Shown: piece by piece, positions 35,056-43,836 of the stretch | How the letters are laid out: each line of letters starts with the position of its first letter | How positions within the stretch are numbered: position 1 is the stretch's first letter | From: Saccharopolyspora erythraea | GTDB taxonomy: Bacteria > Actinomycetota > Actinomycetes > Mycobacteriales > Pseudonocardiaceae | Assembly (NCBI RefSeq): GCF_018141105.1 | Contig: NZ_CP054839.1 | Coordinates: 310,001-374,000 of the forward strand | Direction of reading: 5' to 3' | DNA: 64,000 nucleotides | Position numbers and translations under genes: made by a program | Notes under the pieces: generated by a model | Told to the model about the DNA's origin: nothing | The model's database searches: none | What the model saw: only the letters and a program-made list of their open reading frames with translations

Positions 35056-35526
35056 ATGGCCGAGCTCAAGAGCAAACTGCGGGCGGACCTGACCGCCGCC
35101 ATGAAGGAACGCGACAACACCGTCACCGGTGTCCTGCGGATGGCGCTGGCCGCCGTCAACGTCGAGGAGGTCTCCGGCAAGCAGGCGCGGGAGCTCACCG
35201 ACGAGGAGGTGCTGCGCGTCCTGGGCAAGGAGGCCAAGAAGCGCGACGAGTCGGCCGAGGCCTTCGCCGCGGCGGGCCGGGACGACCAGGCCGCCGCCGA
35301 GCGCGCCGAGGGCGAGATCCTGCGCCGCTACCTGCCCAAGCAGCTCGACGACGCCGAGCTCGCGCAGCTCGTGCAGGACACCGTGGCCGAGCTGACCGCC
35401 GAGCTCGGCGAGAAGCCGGGCATGAAGCAGATGGGCCAGGTGATGAAGGCGGTCAACGCCAAGGTCGCGGGCCGCGCCGAGGGCGGGCGCGTCGCCCCGC
35501 TGGTGAAGTCCGCTCTCGCGGGCTGA
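35056..35526 (+). CDS. GatB/YqeY domain protein
   Basis: 156 residues, the full length of the YqeY family: LKSKLRADLTAAMKERDNTV at the start, the middle LGKEAKKRDESAEAFAAAGR and the C-terminal RYLPKQLDDAEL with KPGMKQMGQVMKAVNAKVAGRAEGGRV. The last domain is shared with GatB, where it binds tRNA; the function of free YqeY proteins is not established. The ATG lies at 35056; the longer frame from 34963 overlaps the neighbour's promoter and is rejected. Confidence 0.9.
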   Translation: MAELKSKLRADLTAAMKERDNTVTGVLRMALAAVNVEEVSGKQARELTDEEVLRVLGKEAKKRDESAEAFAAAGRDDQAAAERAEGEILRRYLPKQLDDAELAQLVQDTVAELTAELGEKPGMKQMGQVMKAVNAKVAGRAEGGRVAPLVKSALAG

Positions 35527-35537
35527 CCCACCGCACG

Positions 35538-35568
35538 ACGCCGGGTGCCCCCAGGGGCCGCCCGGCGT
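35538..35568. terminator. convergent terminator of YqeY and SIP genes
   Basis: Arms 35538-35545 and 35561-35568 pair over 8 bp, with further GCCCC/GGGGC pairing inside. It begins 12 bases after the YqeY stop and lies 25 bases beyond the stop of the opposing gene. Confidence 0.55.
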
Positions 35569-35592
35569 TCTCGGCCAGGCGCGATGCCCCGC

Positions 35593-36381
35593 CTACGAGG
35601 TCGCGGCGCCGCCGCGGCGCCAGTAGGCCAGGGCGTACACCCGGCGGCGGTCCAGGCCGAGGGCGCGCTGGCAGTGCTCGCGCAGCGCCTGGACCGCGTC
35701 GGCCTCCGCGCCGACCCACACGTACGGCACCGGGCCGAGGTCGGCGGACCGGACCGCCTCCACGAGCAGGTCGCTCTCGCCCGCCGGGACGCCGTCGCGG
35801 TGCAGCCAGGTCCACTCCACGTCGGCCGCCGACGCGATGTCCTGGCGCTCCGCGGCGTCGGCAACCTCGGCGAACACCCGGACCCTCGCCTCCGCGGGCA
35901 GCTCCTCCAGGATCGCGGCCATGGCGGGCAGCGCCGTCTCGTCCCCGGCGAGCACCAGCCGGTCGGCCTCCGGGTTCGGCTCGTAGGACGGGCTGGGCCC
36001 GACCGCCACGATCTGCTCGCCCGGCCGCACCCGCGAGGCCCACGTGCTGCCGGGGCCCTCGTGGTCGTGCACGACGAAGTCGATCGCCAGCTCCAGCCGT
36101 TGCGCGCTGAACCAGCGCACGGTGTAGGTGCGCTGCTTGGGCTGCTGCTCCCTGGGCAGCGCGAAGACCTCGGCGCGGTCGCGGCCCAGCGGTGTCGGCT
36201 GCCCCGGCTGGGGCAGGCAGAGCTTGATGCGCTGGTCGCTGCCGCTGCTGACGAAGTCGGCGAGCTCATCGCCGCCGAGGGTGACGCGCACCATCCGGGG
36301 AGTGATCCGCTCGGTCGCCCGGACGTCCAGCAGCCGGTACCGGGACCGCGCCCGCCGCGTGCTCGTGTGCATGCTCGTCAC
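35593..36381 (-). CDS. siderophore-interacting protein (ferric-siderophore reductase, SIP/ViuB type)
   Basis: 262 residues. The FAD-binding barrel carries PKQRTYTVRWF (the R-x-Y-T/S motif), then DFVVHDHEGPGSTWA and the C-terminal NAD(P)-binding half with VLAGDETALPAMAAILEELP and the tail VYALAYWRRG. Such enzymes release iron from imported siderophores by reduction in the cytoplasm. No siderophore genes are adjacent, so the partner siderophore is unknown. Start ATG 36381 (ATG 36372 is also possible). Confidence 0.9.
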   Translation of the reverse strand: MTSMHTSTRRARSRYRLLDVRATERITPRMVRVTLGGDELADFVSSGSDQRIKLCLPQPGQPTPLGRDRAEVFALPREQQPKQRTYTVRWFSAQRLELAIDFVVHDHEGPGSTWASRVRPGEQIVAVGPSPSYEPNPEADRLVLAGDETALPAMAAILEELPAEARVRVFAEVADAAERQDIASAADVEWTWLHRDGVPAGESDLLVEAVRSADLGPVPYVWVGAEADAVQALREHCQRALGLDRRRVYALAYWRRGGAATS

Positions 36382-36425
36382 GTCCGCCGAGTGTAAGTGC
36401 CCCGCTCAGCGGCCCGGTACGCAGA

Positions 36426-36468
36426 AGCGGCCGGGCCGTGGACCAGTGCGGTCCACGGCCCGGCCGCT
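36426..36468 (-). terminator. terminator downstream of ponA2
   Basis: A perfect 19-bp stem (36426-36444 with 36450-36468, 5-base loop) lies 22 bases after the ponA2 stop. It is one of the longest perfect hairpins in the window. Confidence 0.85.
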
Positions 36469-36490
36469 CGCGATCAAGCGGTATGCCCGG

Positions 36491-39001
36491 CTACCCCGGT
36501 GCTCCGGGCTCGCCGGGGCGTCCTCCCGGCAGACCGGGCAGGCCCGGTAGCCACTGCTCGCCGGGCCGCCCCGGTTGCCCCGGCTGCTCGGGGAAGCCCG
36601 GCTCCCCCGAACGACCGGGCTCTCCCCGTCCGGGAGGCGGCAGCGGGGGCGGTGTCTCCACCGACGGCGGCGGCACGTACCCGGTGCTGATCGAGATCGT
36701 CACCAGCTCCCCCGGCAGCGCGAACCCGCGCGGGGTCTGGCTGGTCACGGTGCCCTGCTTGCGCTGGCTGTTGACCGACTTCTCCTGCACCCGGTAACCG
36801 GCCTTCCGCAGGATCTCGGTCGCCCGCTCCGCGGTGTGGCCGACGACGTTGGGCACCTGCGCCTCGCTGCCGCCGGTCTCGTAGCGCTTGGCCGTCGGCG
36901 GCAGCGGGACGACGGGCAGACCCTCGTGCACGCCGTTCATCGCGTCGTACCAGGTGCGCGCGGGCACCTTGCCGCCGTAGATGTTGCCGCCGTTGGCCCC
37001 GCACAGGGTGGGCGGCGTGCTGTCGCAGATGCCCTGCGGCGAGGTGCCGTCGCTGAAGGTGAGCACCGCCCCCGCGAACTGCGGTGTCGCCCCCAGGAAG
37101 CTGGCCGACTGGTGGGCCTCGGTGGTACCGGTCTTGCCGAGCATCGGCCGCGTCCACCCCGCACCGCTGGCCGCCGCCGCGGCGGTGCCGCCCGGCTTGT
37201 CGTCCAGGCTCATGCCGACCGCCAGCGCGTTGGCCAGGGCCTCGTCGACGGCCTGCTCGCAGGAGTCCTCGGTGATGGAGACGGGGTTGCCGTGGCGGTC
37301 CAGGATCTGCTCGATCGGCGTCGGCGGGCACCAGGTGCCGCCGCTGATGATGGTGGCCGCCACGTTGCTCAGCTCCAGCGGGCTGGTCGGGGCGAAGCCG
37401 AGGGTGAACGCGCCGATGTTGGCCTGCTTCATCCACTCGCCCTGGGTCTGCACCGTGCCGCCCTCGGGCACCGGGTCGCCCGCCTTGTCGGCGGCCAGCA
37501 GCGTCTGGCGCATGCCGAGCCGGGCCGCCATGTCGACGGTCTCGGCCAGCCCGACCCGCTCCTGCAACGCGACGAACGCGGTGTTCGGCGAGGTCGCCAG
37601 CGCCTTCTGCAGGGTGCGCGGACCGGGTGTCACGCCTTCGGCGTTGCCGACGGTGTAGGGCGCGGTGCCGTTCTTGTAGACCCGCGAGGTGTAGTTCGGT
37701 GGCGAGGGGATGACGGTCTGGATTCCCATGCCGCGTTCCAGTGCCGCGGCGGCGGTGAAGACCTTGTACACCGACCCGGCGCCGAACTTGGCGATGCCGC
37801 TGGGCAGCGCGTAGGCGGTCTCGCCCTTGGTGCCGTCGAGGCCGAAGTCGCGGTTGGCGACCAGCGCCCGCACCCGGTGCTTCTCCTTGCCCGGCTCCAC
37901 CACGCTCATGACGTTGGCGATGCCCTTGGTCTTCTTCGGCACGTGCCGCTCGGCGGCGGCCTTGGCCGCCGCGGTCGCCTTGTGGTCGAGCGTGGTGCGG
38001 ATGGTGTAGCCGCCGCGCTTGAGCTGGTCCTCGGTGAAACCGGAGCGGCCGAGGTAGTCGATCACGTACTGGCAGAAGAACCCGTCGGACGGCCCGGCTC
38101 CGATGCAGCCGTTGGGGATGCCCTTCAGCGGCCGGGCCAGCCCGAGTGGCGAGGTGCGGGCCTCCTCGGCGGCCTCCGGGGTGATGCGGTGCTGCGCCAG
38201 CATCGCGTCGATCACCAGGTTGCGGCGGCCCAGCGCCTCGGCGGGGTTGTTCTCCGGGTTCAGCGCACTCGGGCTGTTGACCATGCCCGCCAGCAGCGCG
38301 GCCTGGGCGATGGTCAGCTGGTCCGGCGTGGTGTTGAAGTAGGTGCGGGCCGCCGCGGCCACGCCGTAGGCCTGGTTCCCGAAGGGCACCACGTTGAGGT
38401 AGCGGGCCAGCAGCTGCTCCTTGCCGAGCCGGCGTTCGAGCTGCAGGGCGATGCGGATCTCGCGCAGCTTGCGCGCCGGGGTCTGCTCGATGGCCTTGGC
38501 CTGCTTGACCGGGTCTCCCGCGGCGACCACGTGGACCTGGTAGTTCTTCACGTACTGCTGGGTCAGCGTCGAACCGCCCTGGGCGATCTCGCCGGACATC
38601 TGGTTGGTCAGCGCGGCTCGCACGGTGCCCGCCCAGTCCACGCCGCGGTGGTCGTAGAACCGGCGGTCCTCGATCGCGATGATCGCGGCCTTCATCGTGT
38701 CGGCGATCTCGTCGGGTGCCGCGGGGGTGCGGTTCTGGTCGAAGAGGTAGGCGATGGGGGCTCCCGCCCGGTCTGTGACCGTGGTCACCAGGGGCGGATC
38801 CTGGCTCATGAGCTCCGCGGAGATGTTGTTGACAGCGTCGCTCGCGCGGTTCGAGACCACTCCGAGTGATCCCGCCACCGGAAACATCAGGCCGGCCACA
38901 AGCACGCCGGCCAGCACACACAGGCCGAAAAGCTTCAGCACGCCATCCCGGACTCGCACCCGCTCAGCGTAAGGCGAGGCCGGGTCGTGACTCAGCGTCA
39001 C
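36491..39001 (-). CDS. ponA2: bifunctional class A penicillin-binding protein with PASTA domain and collagen-like tail
   Basis: 836 residues. A short cytoplasmic part and one membrane helix (about 20-45) precede the glycosyltransferase-51 domain (catalytic Glu111 in EDRRFYDHRG, then QGGSTLTQQYVKN). The transpeptidase has S410-V-Y-K413, S471-P-N and K623-T-G. A PASTA domain lies at about 715-775. The last 60 residues are proline-rich and end in G-x-y triplets (GEPGRSGEPGF, PGLPGLPGGRPGEPGAPG). It polymerises and cross-links peptidoglycan. Next to whiB4 as in Mycobacterium, hence the symbol. The start is GTG 39001 without a strong ribosome site. Confidence 0.93.
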   Translation of the reverse strand: MTLSHDPASPYAERVRVRDGVLKLFGLCVLAGVLVAGLMFPVAGSLGVVSNRASDAVNNISAELMSQDPPLVTTVTDRAGAPIAYLFDQNRTPAAPDEIADTMKAAIIAIEDRRFYDHRGVDWAGTVRAALTNQMSGEIAQGGSTLTQQYVKNYQVHVVAAGDPVKQAKAIEQTPARKLREIRIALQLERRLGKEQLLARYLNVVPFGNQAYGVAAAARTYFNTTPDQLTIAQAALLAGMVNSPSALNPENNPAEALGRRNLVIDAMLAQHRITPEAAEEARTSPLGLARPLKGIPNGCIGAGPSDGFFCQYVIDYLGRSGFTEDQLKRGGYTIRTTLDHKATAAAKAAAERHVPKKTKGIANVMSVVEPGKEKHRVRALVANRDFGLDGTKGETAYALPSGIAKFGAGSVYKVFTAAAALERGMGIQTVIPSPPNYTSRVYKNGTAPYTVGNAEGVTPGPRTLQKALATSPNTAFVALQERVGLAETVDMAARLGMRQTLLAADKAGDPVPEGGTVQTQGEWMKQANIGAFTLGFAPTSPLELSNVAATIISGGTWCPPTPIEQILDRHGNPVSITEDSCEQAVDEALANALAVGMSLDDKPGGTAAAAASGAGWTRPMLGKTGTTEAHQSASFLGATPQFAGAVLTFSDGTSPQGICDSTPPTLCGANGGNIYGGKVPARTWYDAMNGVHEGLPVVPLPPTAKRYETGGSEAQVPNVVGHTAERATEILRKAGYRVQEKSVNSQRKQGTVTSQTPRGFALPGELVTISISTGYVPPPSVETPPPLPPPGRGEPGRSGEPGFPEQPGQPGRPGEQWLPGLPGLPGGRPGEPGAPG

Positions 39002-39209
39002 GCGGGATATCCGCCCGATGTGATGAGTTTCAAAGATAACGGAGCGACAACCATTGATTGGTTGTGGAACCGCCGGGCTCTACAGTTCGTCCACGTCCAG
39101 CGACAGCACTGTTGTGGCACGCGCTCCGCGCGGGCCCCGACATCCGGTGCCGGGGGGCTCCGGACGAAATACGGTCGCCGACGATCCAGTGAGGAGCTGG
39201 GGGAACTCT

Positions 39210-39509
39210 ATGTTCGAGCAGGGGGACTGGCGGATTCAGGCAGCTTGCCGCGACGAGAATCCGGACCAGTTGTTCGTACGGGGCGCCGAGCAGCGCAAGG
39301 CACGCATGGTCTGCTTCGGGTGCCCGGTCCGCACGGAGTGCCTCGGTGAGGCGCTCGACAACAAGATCGAATTCGGGGTCTGGGGTGGAATGACCGAGCG
39401 GGAGCGGCGCGCGCTGCTGCGCAGGCGTCCCGACGTCCGCAACTGGCGGGAATTGCTCGAAGCCGCCCGCCAGAACTACGCCGATTTCGAGGAGTACCAG
39501 GTGAGCTGA
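39210..39509 (+). CDS. whiB4: WhiB4-like iron-sulfur transcription regulator
   Basis: 99 residues. The four cysteines of WhiB proteins are present: Cys at ACRDENPDQLF, then CFGCPVRTEC (C-x2-C-x5-C), followed by the GVWGGMTERERR turn and a basic C-terminus. WhiB proteins hold a [4Fe-4S] cluster sensitive to oxygen and NO and bind a sigma factor. Location divergent from ponA2 and beside two ArsA-like ATPases matches M. tuberculosis whiB4 (Rv3681c), a redox regulator. ATG 39210 is preceded by GGGGGAA; the longer frame is rejected. Confidence 0.93.
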   Translation: MFEQGDWRIQAACRDENPDQLFVRGAEQRKARMVCFGCPVRTECLGEALDNKIEFGVWGGMTERERRALLRRRPDVRNWRELLEAARQNYADFEEYQVS

Positions 39510-39627
39510 CCGCTCACCGAGGCGGACCGGTATTTCCCGTTATTCACGGTTTTCCCGGTCAAGCCTCCATTGGGGTGACCGTGCGGATGGACCAGTCCAT
39601 CCGCGCGGTTCTCCATTTCTCCACCCG

Positions 39628-40767
39628 TTATCCGCCGGCCAGCAACTTGCCGATTTCACGCAGCCCTTCCAGGTCGTGCACGTCCGACGGCAGCGCGGGC
39701 ACGCCGACCAGCGGGACCTCCGGGTGGGCCCGGGTGAACCTGGCGAGCATCCGCTTCTCCCGCTCGGCGACCGCGACCCGGTCGGCGTGGATCCGCAGCA
39801 CGGCCGCGGCCAGCGGCGAGGCCCCGGCGGTCTCCAGCTCCTCGGCCGCGGAGACCGCCCGCGGCCCGGGCAGGTCGGCGACCACGGGGTGGGTGCGGTT
39901 GGCGACCAGCCCGGCCAGCGGCATGCCGTCCCCGGCGAGCCGCTCGACGAAGTACGCCGCCTCCCGCAGCGCGTCCGGTTCCGGAGCGGCGATCACCAGG
40001 AACGCCGTGCCCGGCGAGCGCAGCAGCCGGTAGGTGCGGTCGGCGCGCTCGCGGAAACCGCCGAAGGTCGACTCGAACGCCTGCACGAACGCGGCCGCGT
40101 CGTTGAGCAGCTGGCCGCCGATGATCGTGGAGACGGCCTTGGAGAACATCCCGAAGCTCGCCGCCGCGATCCGGCGCAGGCCCTTGCCGCCCGCGCGGGC
40201 CGGGCTCGACAGCATCTTGATCAGCCGCCCGTCCAGCACCGTCGACAGCCGCTGCGGCGCGTCCAGGAAGTCCAGGGCGGAGCGGCTCGGCGGGGTGTCC
40301 ACGACGATCAGGTCCCAGCTGCCCGACGCGGCGAGCTGGCCCAGCTTCTCCATCGCCATGTACTCCTGCGTTCCGGAGAACGAGGTGGAGATCGTCTGGT
40401 AGAAGGGGTTGCTCAGGATCTGCTCGGTGCGTTCCGGACCGGCGTGGGCGCGCACCATGTCGTCGAAGGTGCGGCGCATGTCCAGCATCATCGCGTTCAG
40501 GTCGCCCGCGGGCTCGAACCCCTCCAGCACCACCTGCTTTGGCTGGTTGCCGAGCTCCCGCAGGCCCAGCGCCTGGGCGAGCCTTCGTGCCGGGTCGATG
40601 GTGAGCACCACGGTCTTGCGGCCGCGTTCGGCCGCGCGCACCGCCAGCGCCGCCGCGGTTGTGGTCTTGCCGACCCCGCCGGAGCCGCAGCACACCACCA
40701 CCCTGGTCGCGGGATCGTCCAGCAGGGCGTCGACGTCGACGGGGTCCGGCCGGTGCGGTTGGTTCAT
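39628..40767 (-). CDS. ArsA/GET3-like anion-transporting ATPase, second gene of a pair (Rv3680-like)
   Basis: 379 residues. A deviant Walker A is complete ([23 protein letters not shown]), then [17 protein letters not shown], switch [14 protein letters not shown] and the NRTHPV base-recognition motif. The pair in M. tuberculosis (Rv3679/Rv3680, BagAB) forms a heterodimeric ATPase implicated in glycerol and nitric-oxide metabolism, as I recall; the true cargo is not settled. Its ATG overlaps the stop of the upstream ATPase gene, so the two are translated together. Confidence 0.9.
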   Translation of the reverse strand: MNQPHRPDPVDVDALLDDPATRVVVCCGSGGVGKTTTAAALAVRAAERGRKTVVLTIDPARRLAQALGLRELGNQPKQVVLEGFEPAGDLNAMMLDMRRTFDDMVRAHAGPERTEQILSNPFYQTISTSFSGTQEYMAMEKLGQLAASGSWDLIVVDTPPSRSALDFLDAPQRLSTVLDGRLIKMLSSPARAGGKGLRRIAAASFGMFSKAVSTIIGGQLLNDAAAFVQAFESTFGGFRERADRTYRLLRSPGTAFLVIAAPEPDALREAAYFVERLAGDGMPLAGLVANRTHPVVADLPGPRAVSAAEELETAGASPLAAAVLRIHADRVAVAEREKRMLARFTRAHPEVPLVGVPALPSDVHDLEGLREIGKLLAGG

Positions 40768-41765
40768 CGCGTGCTCCCGACGCCGTGATCGTTGAGCAGT
40801 TCGGCCAGCTCGTAGAGCTCGGCGACGTCGATGCCCGCGATGAGGTCGGGCAGCGACACCGACGGCAGGTCGAGCTCGGCCACCTGCTCCCGCGCTGCCT
40901 GCTCTTCCCGCGCGCGGATCGCGTGCTCCACGGCCTGGTGCGCGAGCGCGTCGACCAGCTCCTCGTCGGCCCGGAGCCCGGCGGCGTCCAGGCCGCTGCG
41001 CAGCCGGGCGGTGTCGACGCGCCCGCCGGCCGCCGCGGTCGCCGACCGCGCGGGCAGCCGCCCGGGGCGGACCCGGTTGAACAGCACCGCGCCGGGACGC
41101 AGGTCGGCGGCGTCGAGCTCGGCCACGGCCTCCAGCGTCTCCCGCACCGGCAGGTCCTCCAGCAGCGTGACCAGGTGGACGACGGTGTCGCTGGAGTGCA
41201 GCAGCCGGACGACGCCGTCGCTGTGGCCGCGGATCGGGCCGACCTTGGCCAGGTCCGCCATCGCCCTGGTGACGTCGAGGAACTTCACCACCCGGCCGGT
41301 CGGCGGGGCGTCGACGACGACGTGGTCGTAGACGTAGCGGCCGCGCTCGTCGGTGCGGCCGACGCACTCCTTGATCTTGCCGGTGAACAGCACGTCGCGC
41401 AGGCCCGGCGCGAGAGTGGTGGCGAACTCGATCGCCCCCATCTTGCGCAGCGTCCGTCCCGCGAAGCCGAGGTTGTAGAACATCGACAGGTACTCAAGCA
41501 GGGCCGGCTCGGCGTCGATGGCCAGCGCCCGCAGCTCGCCGCCGCCGGGCGCGGCGGCGATCGACTCCTCGGAGTAGGGCAGCGGCGCGGTGTCGAAGAG
41601 CTGGGCGATGCCCTGCCTGCCCTCGACCTCGACCAGCAGCACCTTGCGACCTCCGGTGGCCAGCGCCAGCGCCAGCGCCGCGGCGACCGTCGTCTTGCCG
41701 GTGCCACCCTTGCCGCTGACCACGTGCAGCCGGGCGTGATTCAGTTCCCCGTCCCAGTCGGTCAC
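40764..41765 (-). CDS. ArsA/GET3-like anion-transporting ATPase, first gene of a pair (Rv3679-like)
   Basis: 333 residues. Walker [26 protein letters not shown], switch-type [16 protein letters not shown] and FNRVRPGRL. It starts at GTG 41765; the longer open frame upstream has no ribosome site. The 4-base overlap with the second ATPase gene and the conserved pairing in mycobacteria indicate a heterodimer. Divergent relative to the DUF4177 and RidA genes. Confidence 0.9.
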   Translation of the reverse strand: MTDWDGELNHARLHVVSGKGGTGKTTVAAALALALATGGRKVLLVEVEGRQGIAQLFDTAPLPYSEESIAAAPGGGELRALAIDAEPALLEYLSMFYNLGFAGRTLRKMGAIEFATTLAPGLRDVLFTGKIKECVGRTDERGRYVYDHVVVDAPPTGRVVKFLDVTRAMADLAKVGPIRGHSDGVVRLLHSSDTVVHLVTLLEDLPVRETLEAVAELDAADLRPGAVLFNRVRPGRLPARSATAAAGGRVDTARLRSGLDAAGLRADEELVDALAHQAVEHAIRAREEQAAREQVAELDLPSVSLPDLIAGIDVAELYELAELLNDHGVGSTR

Positions 41766-41821
41766 ACGATCAGCGTAGGTCCGCGGCGGCCGGCATGTCT
41801 GCCGAACGTGGGTGGCGCCGC

Positions 41822-42073
41822 TCAGCCGGTGATCATCACGCCCACTGTGATCAGCACGCCCGCGGCGACCAGGCCCCAGCACACCTCGGGCGGCAGCACC
41901 GTCGCGGCCAGCGCCGCGACGACCGCGACCGCCAGGCCGCCGCGCAGGGCAACCCTGCCGACCTCGCCGGGGGCGCGGTCGCGCCGGGCCCGGACGGTGC
42001 TCATGATCCCGAGGACCATGAAGCCGCCGACCGCCGTGATCAGTGCCGTCGCCACGATCCGCCACGTCTCCAC
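41822..42073 (-). CDS. small three-helix membrane protein
   Basis: 83 residues if started at GTG 42073 (92 from GTG 42100). Three hydrophobic helices: ALITAVGGFMVLGIMSTV, GGLAVAVVAALAATVL and VCWGLVAAGVLITVGVMI, with a short basic loop between the first two. I do not recognise a family. It lies 56 bases ahead of the ATPase pair on the same strand and may belong to the same operon. No ribosome site is clear, so the start is uncertain. Confidence 0.6.
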   Translation of the reverse strand: METWRIVATALITAVGGFMVLGIMSTVRARRDRAPGEVGRVALRGGLAVAVVAALAATVLPPEVCWGLVAAGVLITVGVMITG

Positions 42074-42172
42074 GGGTGTCGAAGCTAGCGCGTCGGGCAC
42101 CGGCGGGTGGGCGCCGCGGCACGATCGGCCGGGCCGGTGGCGGGGTGCCGCCGGGCATCTACGCTGATCGGC

Positions 42173-42331
42173 ATGACTAAGTGGGAATACTCCACCGTGC
42201 CGCTGTTGAGCCACGCGACCAAGCAGATCCTCGACCAGTGGGGCGAGGACGGGTGGGAGCTCGTCGCCGTCCTGCCCGGGCCGACCGGCGAGCAGATGGT
42301 GGCCTACATGAAGCGGCCGAAGGGCGACTGA
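42173..42331 (+). CDS. DUF4177 small protein
   Basis: 52 residues: KWEYSTVPLLSHATKQILDQ, WGEDGWELVAVLPGP and YMKRPKGD, which is the DUF4177 pattern. It stands directly before ridA with a one-base gap, as in mycobacteria (an Rv3678A-like gene). Function unknown. Confidence 0.8.
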   Translation: MTKWEYSTVPLLSHATKQILDQWGEDGWELVAVLPGPTGEQMVAYMKRPKGD

Positions 42332-42332
42332 G

Positions 42333-42791
42333 ATGGGACGCTGGACTGATCGACTGGCAGAGGCCGGCATCCAGCTCCCCGGGGTCGCGGCGCCGGTCGC
42401 GGCGTACGTTCCCGCGGTGCGCACCGGCTCGTACGTCTACACCTCCGGGCAGGTGCCGATCGTCGAGGGCAAGCTCGCGGCGGCGGGCAAGGTCGGCGCG
42501 GAGATCAGCGCCGACGAGGCCAAGCAGCACGCCCGCACCTGCGCGCTCAACGCGCTGGCGGCGGTCGACGCGCTGGTCGGGATCGACTCGGTCGTCCGGA
42601 TAGTGAAGGTCGTCGGATTCGTCGCTTCGGCGGAGGGCTTCACCGGGCAGCCGGGCGTGATCAACGGTGCGTCGGAGCTGTTCGGCGAGATCTTCGGCGA
42701 GGCGGGCCAGCACGCGCGCTCGGCGGTCGGCGTGGCCGAGCTTCCGATCGGAGCGCCGGTCGAAGTGGAGTTGATCGTCGAGGTCGAGTGA
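42333..42791 (+). CDS. RidA/YjgF-family protein (Rv3678c-like)
   Basis: 152 residues, the longer YjgF/Rut-like version. GSYVYTSGQVPIVEGKLAAAGKVG, ARTCALNALAAVDALVGIDSVVRIVKV and the C-terminal ARSAVGVAELPIGAPVEVELIVEVE are typical; the arginine of the RidA active site (R in ARSAV) is present. RidA proteins hydrolyse reactive enamines and imines. The ATG begins one base after the DUF4177 stop, so they are an operon. Confidence 0.92.
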   Translation: MGRWTDRLAEAGIQLPGVAAPVAAYVPAVRTGSYVYTSGQVPIVEGKLAAAGKVGAEISADEAKQHARTCALNALAAVDALVGIDSVVRIVKVVGFVASAEGFTGQPGVINGASELFGEIFGEAGQHARSAVGVAELPIGAPVEVELIVEVE

Positions 42792-43150
42792 AACGACATC
42801 GCCACGGGCGCGGTGCCACCGCCGGATTCGTCCTGGGTGGCGCCGCGTTCTGCGTTCCGCGAGCGATCTTGCAGTTGATCTTCGCCGGTCGCGGGCCCGC
42901 CGAGTTTCCCGACAGGCCCCGCGGCCGCGGATCAGGACAAGTACGCTGCGGTCATCTTCATTTCGGATGGACCTTAATGAGTGTCCATCGAATGGGGGTG
43001 TCGGTTCCTGTGAGTATCCGTACGGTCTGAGCGGGGAGCCTTGCCTATCCGGGGCGGTGAGGCATAGTTCACCCGAACGGGTCAACGGGGACTGTGACGG
43101 CGGTGGCGGGCGACCGCGCCGGAGAAGTACAGAGCCTGGGAGGGGCCGAC
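42792..43150. promoter_or_regulatory. intergenic region with palindrome upstream of the tandem paralogs
   Basis: About 360 bases. An 80-codon frame starts at GTG 42788 (overlapping the ridA stop) but shows no family trait and I do not call it. GATGGAC (42966-42972) and GTCCATC (42983-42989) form a perfect 7-bp palindrome with a 10-base centre that contains TTAATGA, the least GC-rich stretch here, so it could be a promoter with an operator. Confidence 0.4.
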
Positions 43151-43762
43151 GTGGCGGTGCGAGAAACCGACCTTCTGTGCCACGAATTGCTGCTTCGACT
43201 CGCCGGTCGGCTGCCCGACCGGCACCTCTGGCGCTACCGCGACTGGCTCGCCGGGGGAGCCGCCGACGTCCTGGCGCGGATGCTGCCGGGCACGCTGGTG
43301 CGCGAACGGATTCCGCTCGGCGACGGCGACTTCCGCCTGCTGCGCGACGCGCTGTTCCCCCTCGGCGCCGACCCCGCCCTCGTCAACGCCATCCTCCCGG
43401 CCAAGCAGACCAGGCCCGCCCACACCTTCGCCGCGACCTCGCCCACCGACGACAGCGGCGACCCGGCGATCCTCGTCCTCGGCGCCACGCTGCGCGGCAG
43501 GCAGGGCGTCCGCGAGGTGCGCAGCTCCTGGCGGCGCGGTGACGGCCTGCCCCCGAAGCGGGTGCTGCTGGTGACCGCGTCGGCCGACGTCGTCGGCCTC
43601 GCCGGCGAGATCCAGCGGATCCTGCGGGCGCTCGGCGAGCCGGAGCCCTGCGTCGAGGTCCTGCCGCCGGAGGCCGAGCCCACCGCCTACCACCGGGCCG
43701 CACTCGCCGAGTCGGCCCTGGTCTGCGAAGGGGCGGACGAACTCGCAGGTCACCGTGGCTGA
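43151..43762 (+). CDS. uncharacterised protein, first of two tandem paralogs
   Basis: 203 residues from GTG 43151, chosen because GGGAGGGG (43138-43145) stands just upstream. I do not recognise a family. The N-terminal part is helical (LLCHELLLRLAGRLPDRHLW), followed by LVRERIPLGDGDFRLLRDAL and, at the C-terminal half, KRVLLVTASADVVGLAGEIQR leading to EPTAYHRAALAES. The next gene has equivalents of each (LHNLLLAMTGRV; GRIPVTTTEQYQLRRVL; RRVLLAEVGSDGSVAAAGYQ; LPEYHRNALAAA). A Rossmann-like strand-turn before the Y-H-R motif is possible. No membrane helix. Likely cotranscribed with the next gene, 74 bases away. Confidence 0.65.
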   Translation: MAVRETDLLCHELLLRLAGRLPDRHLWRYRDWLAGGAADVLARMLPGTLVRERIPLGDGDFRLLRDALFPLGADPALVNAILPAKQTRPAHTFAATSPTDDSGDPAILVLGATLRGRQGVREVRSSWRRGDGLPPKRVLLVTASADVVGLAGEIQRILRALGEPEPCVEVLPPEAEPTAYHRAALAESALVCEGADELAGHRG

Positions 43763-43836
43763 CTCGGCGTGCCCGCCCACCGGGGCGGCCGAGCGGTCGC
43801 AAAGGTCCAAAGCAAGGCTTCATCTAGGAGGCAGAC

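Noticed and set aside
42788-43030. 80-codon frame starting inside the ridA stop
   Set aside because: No recognisable family, Arg/Gly-rich and low support; the overlap start alone is not sufficient.
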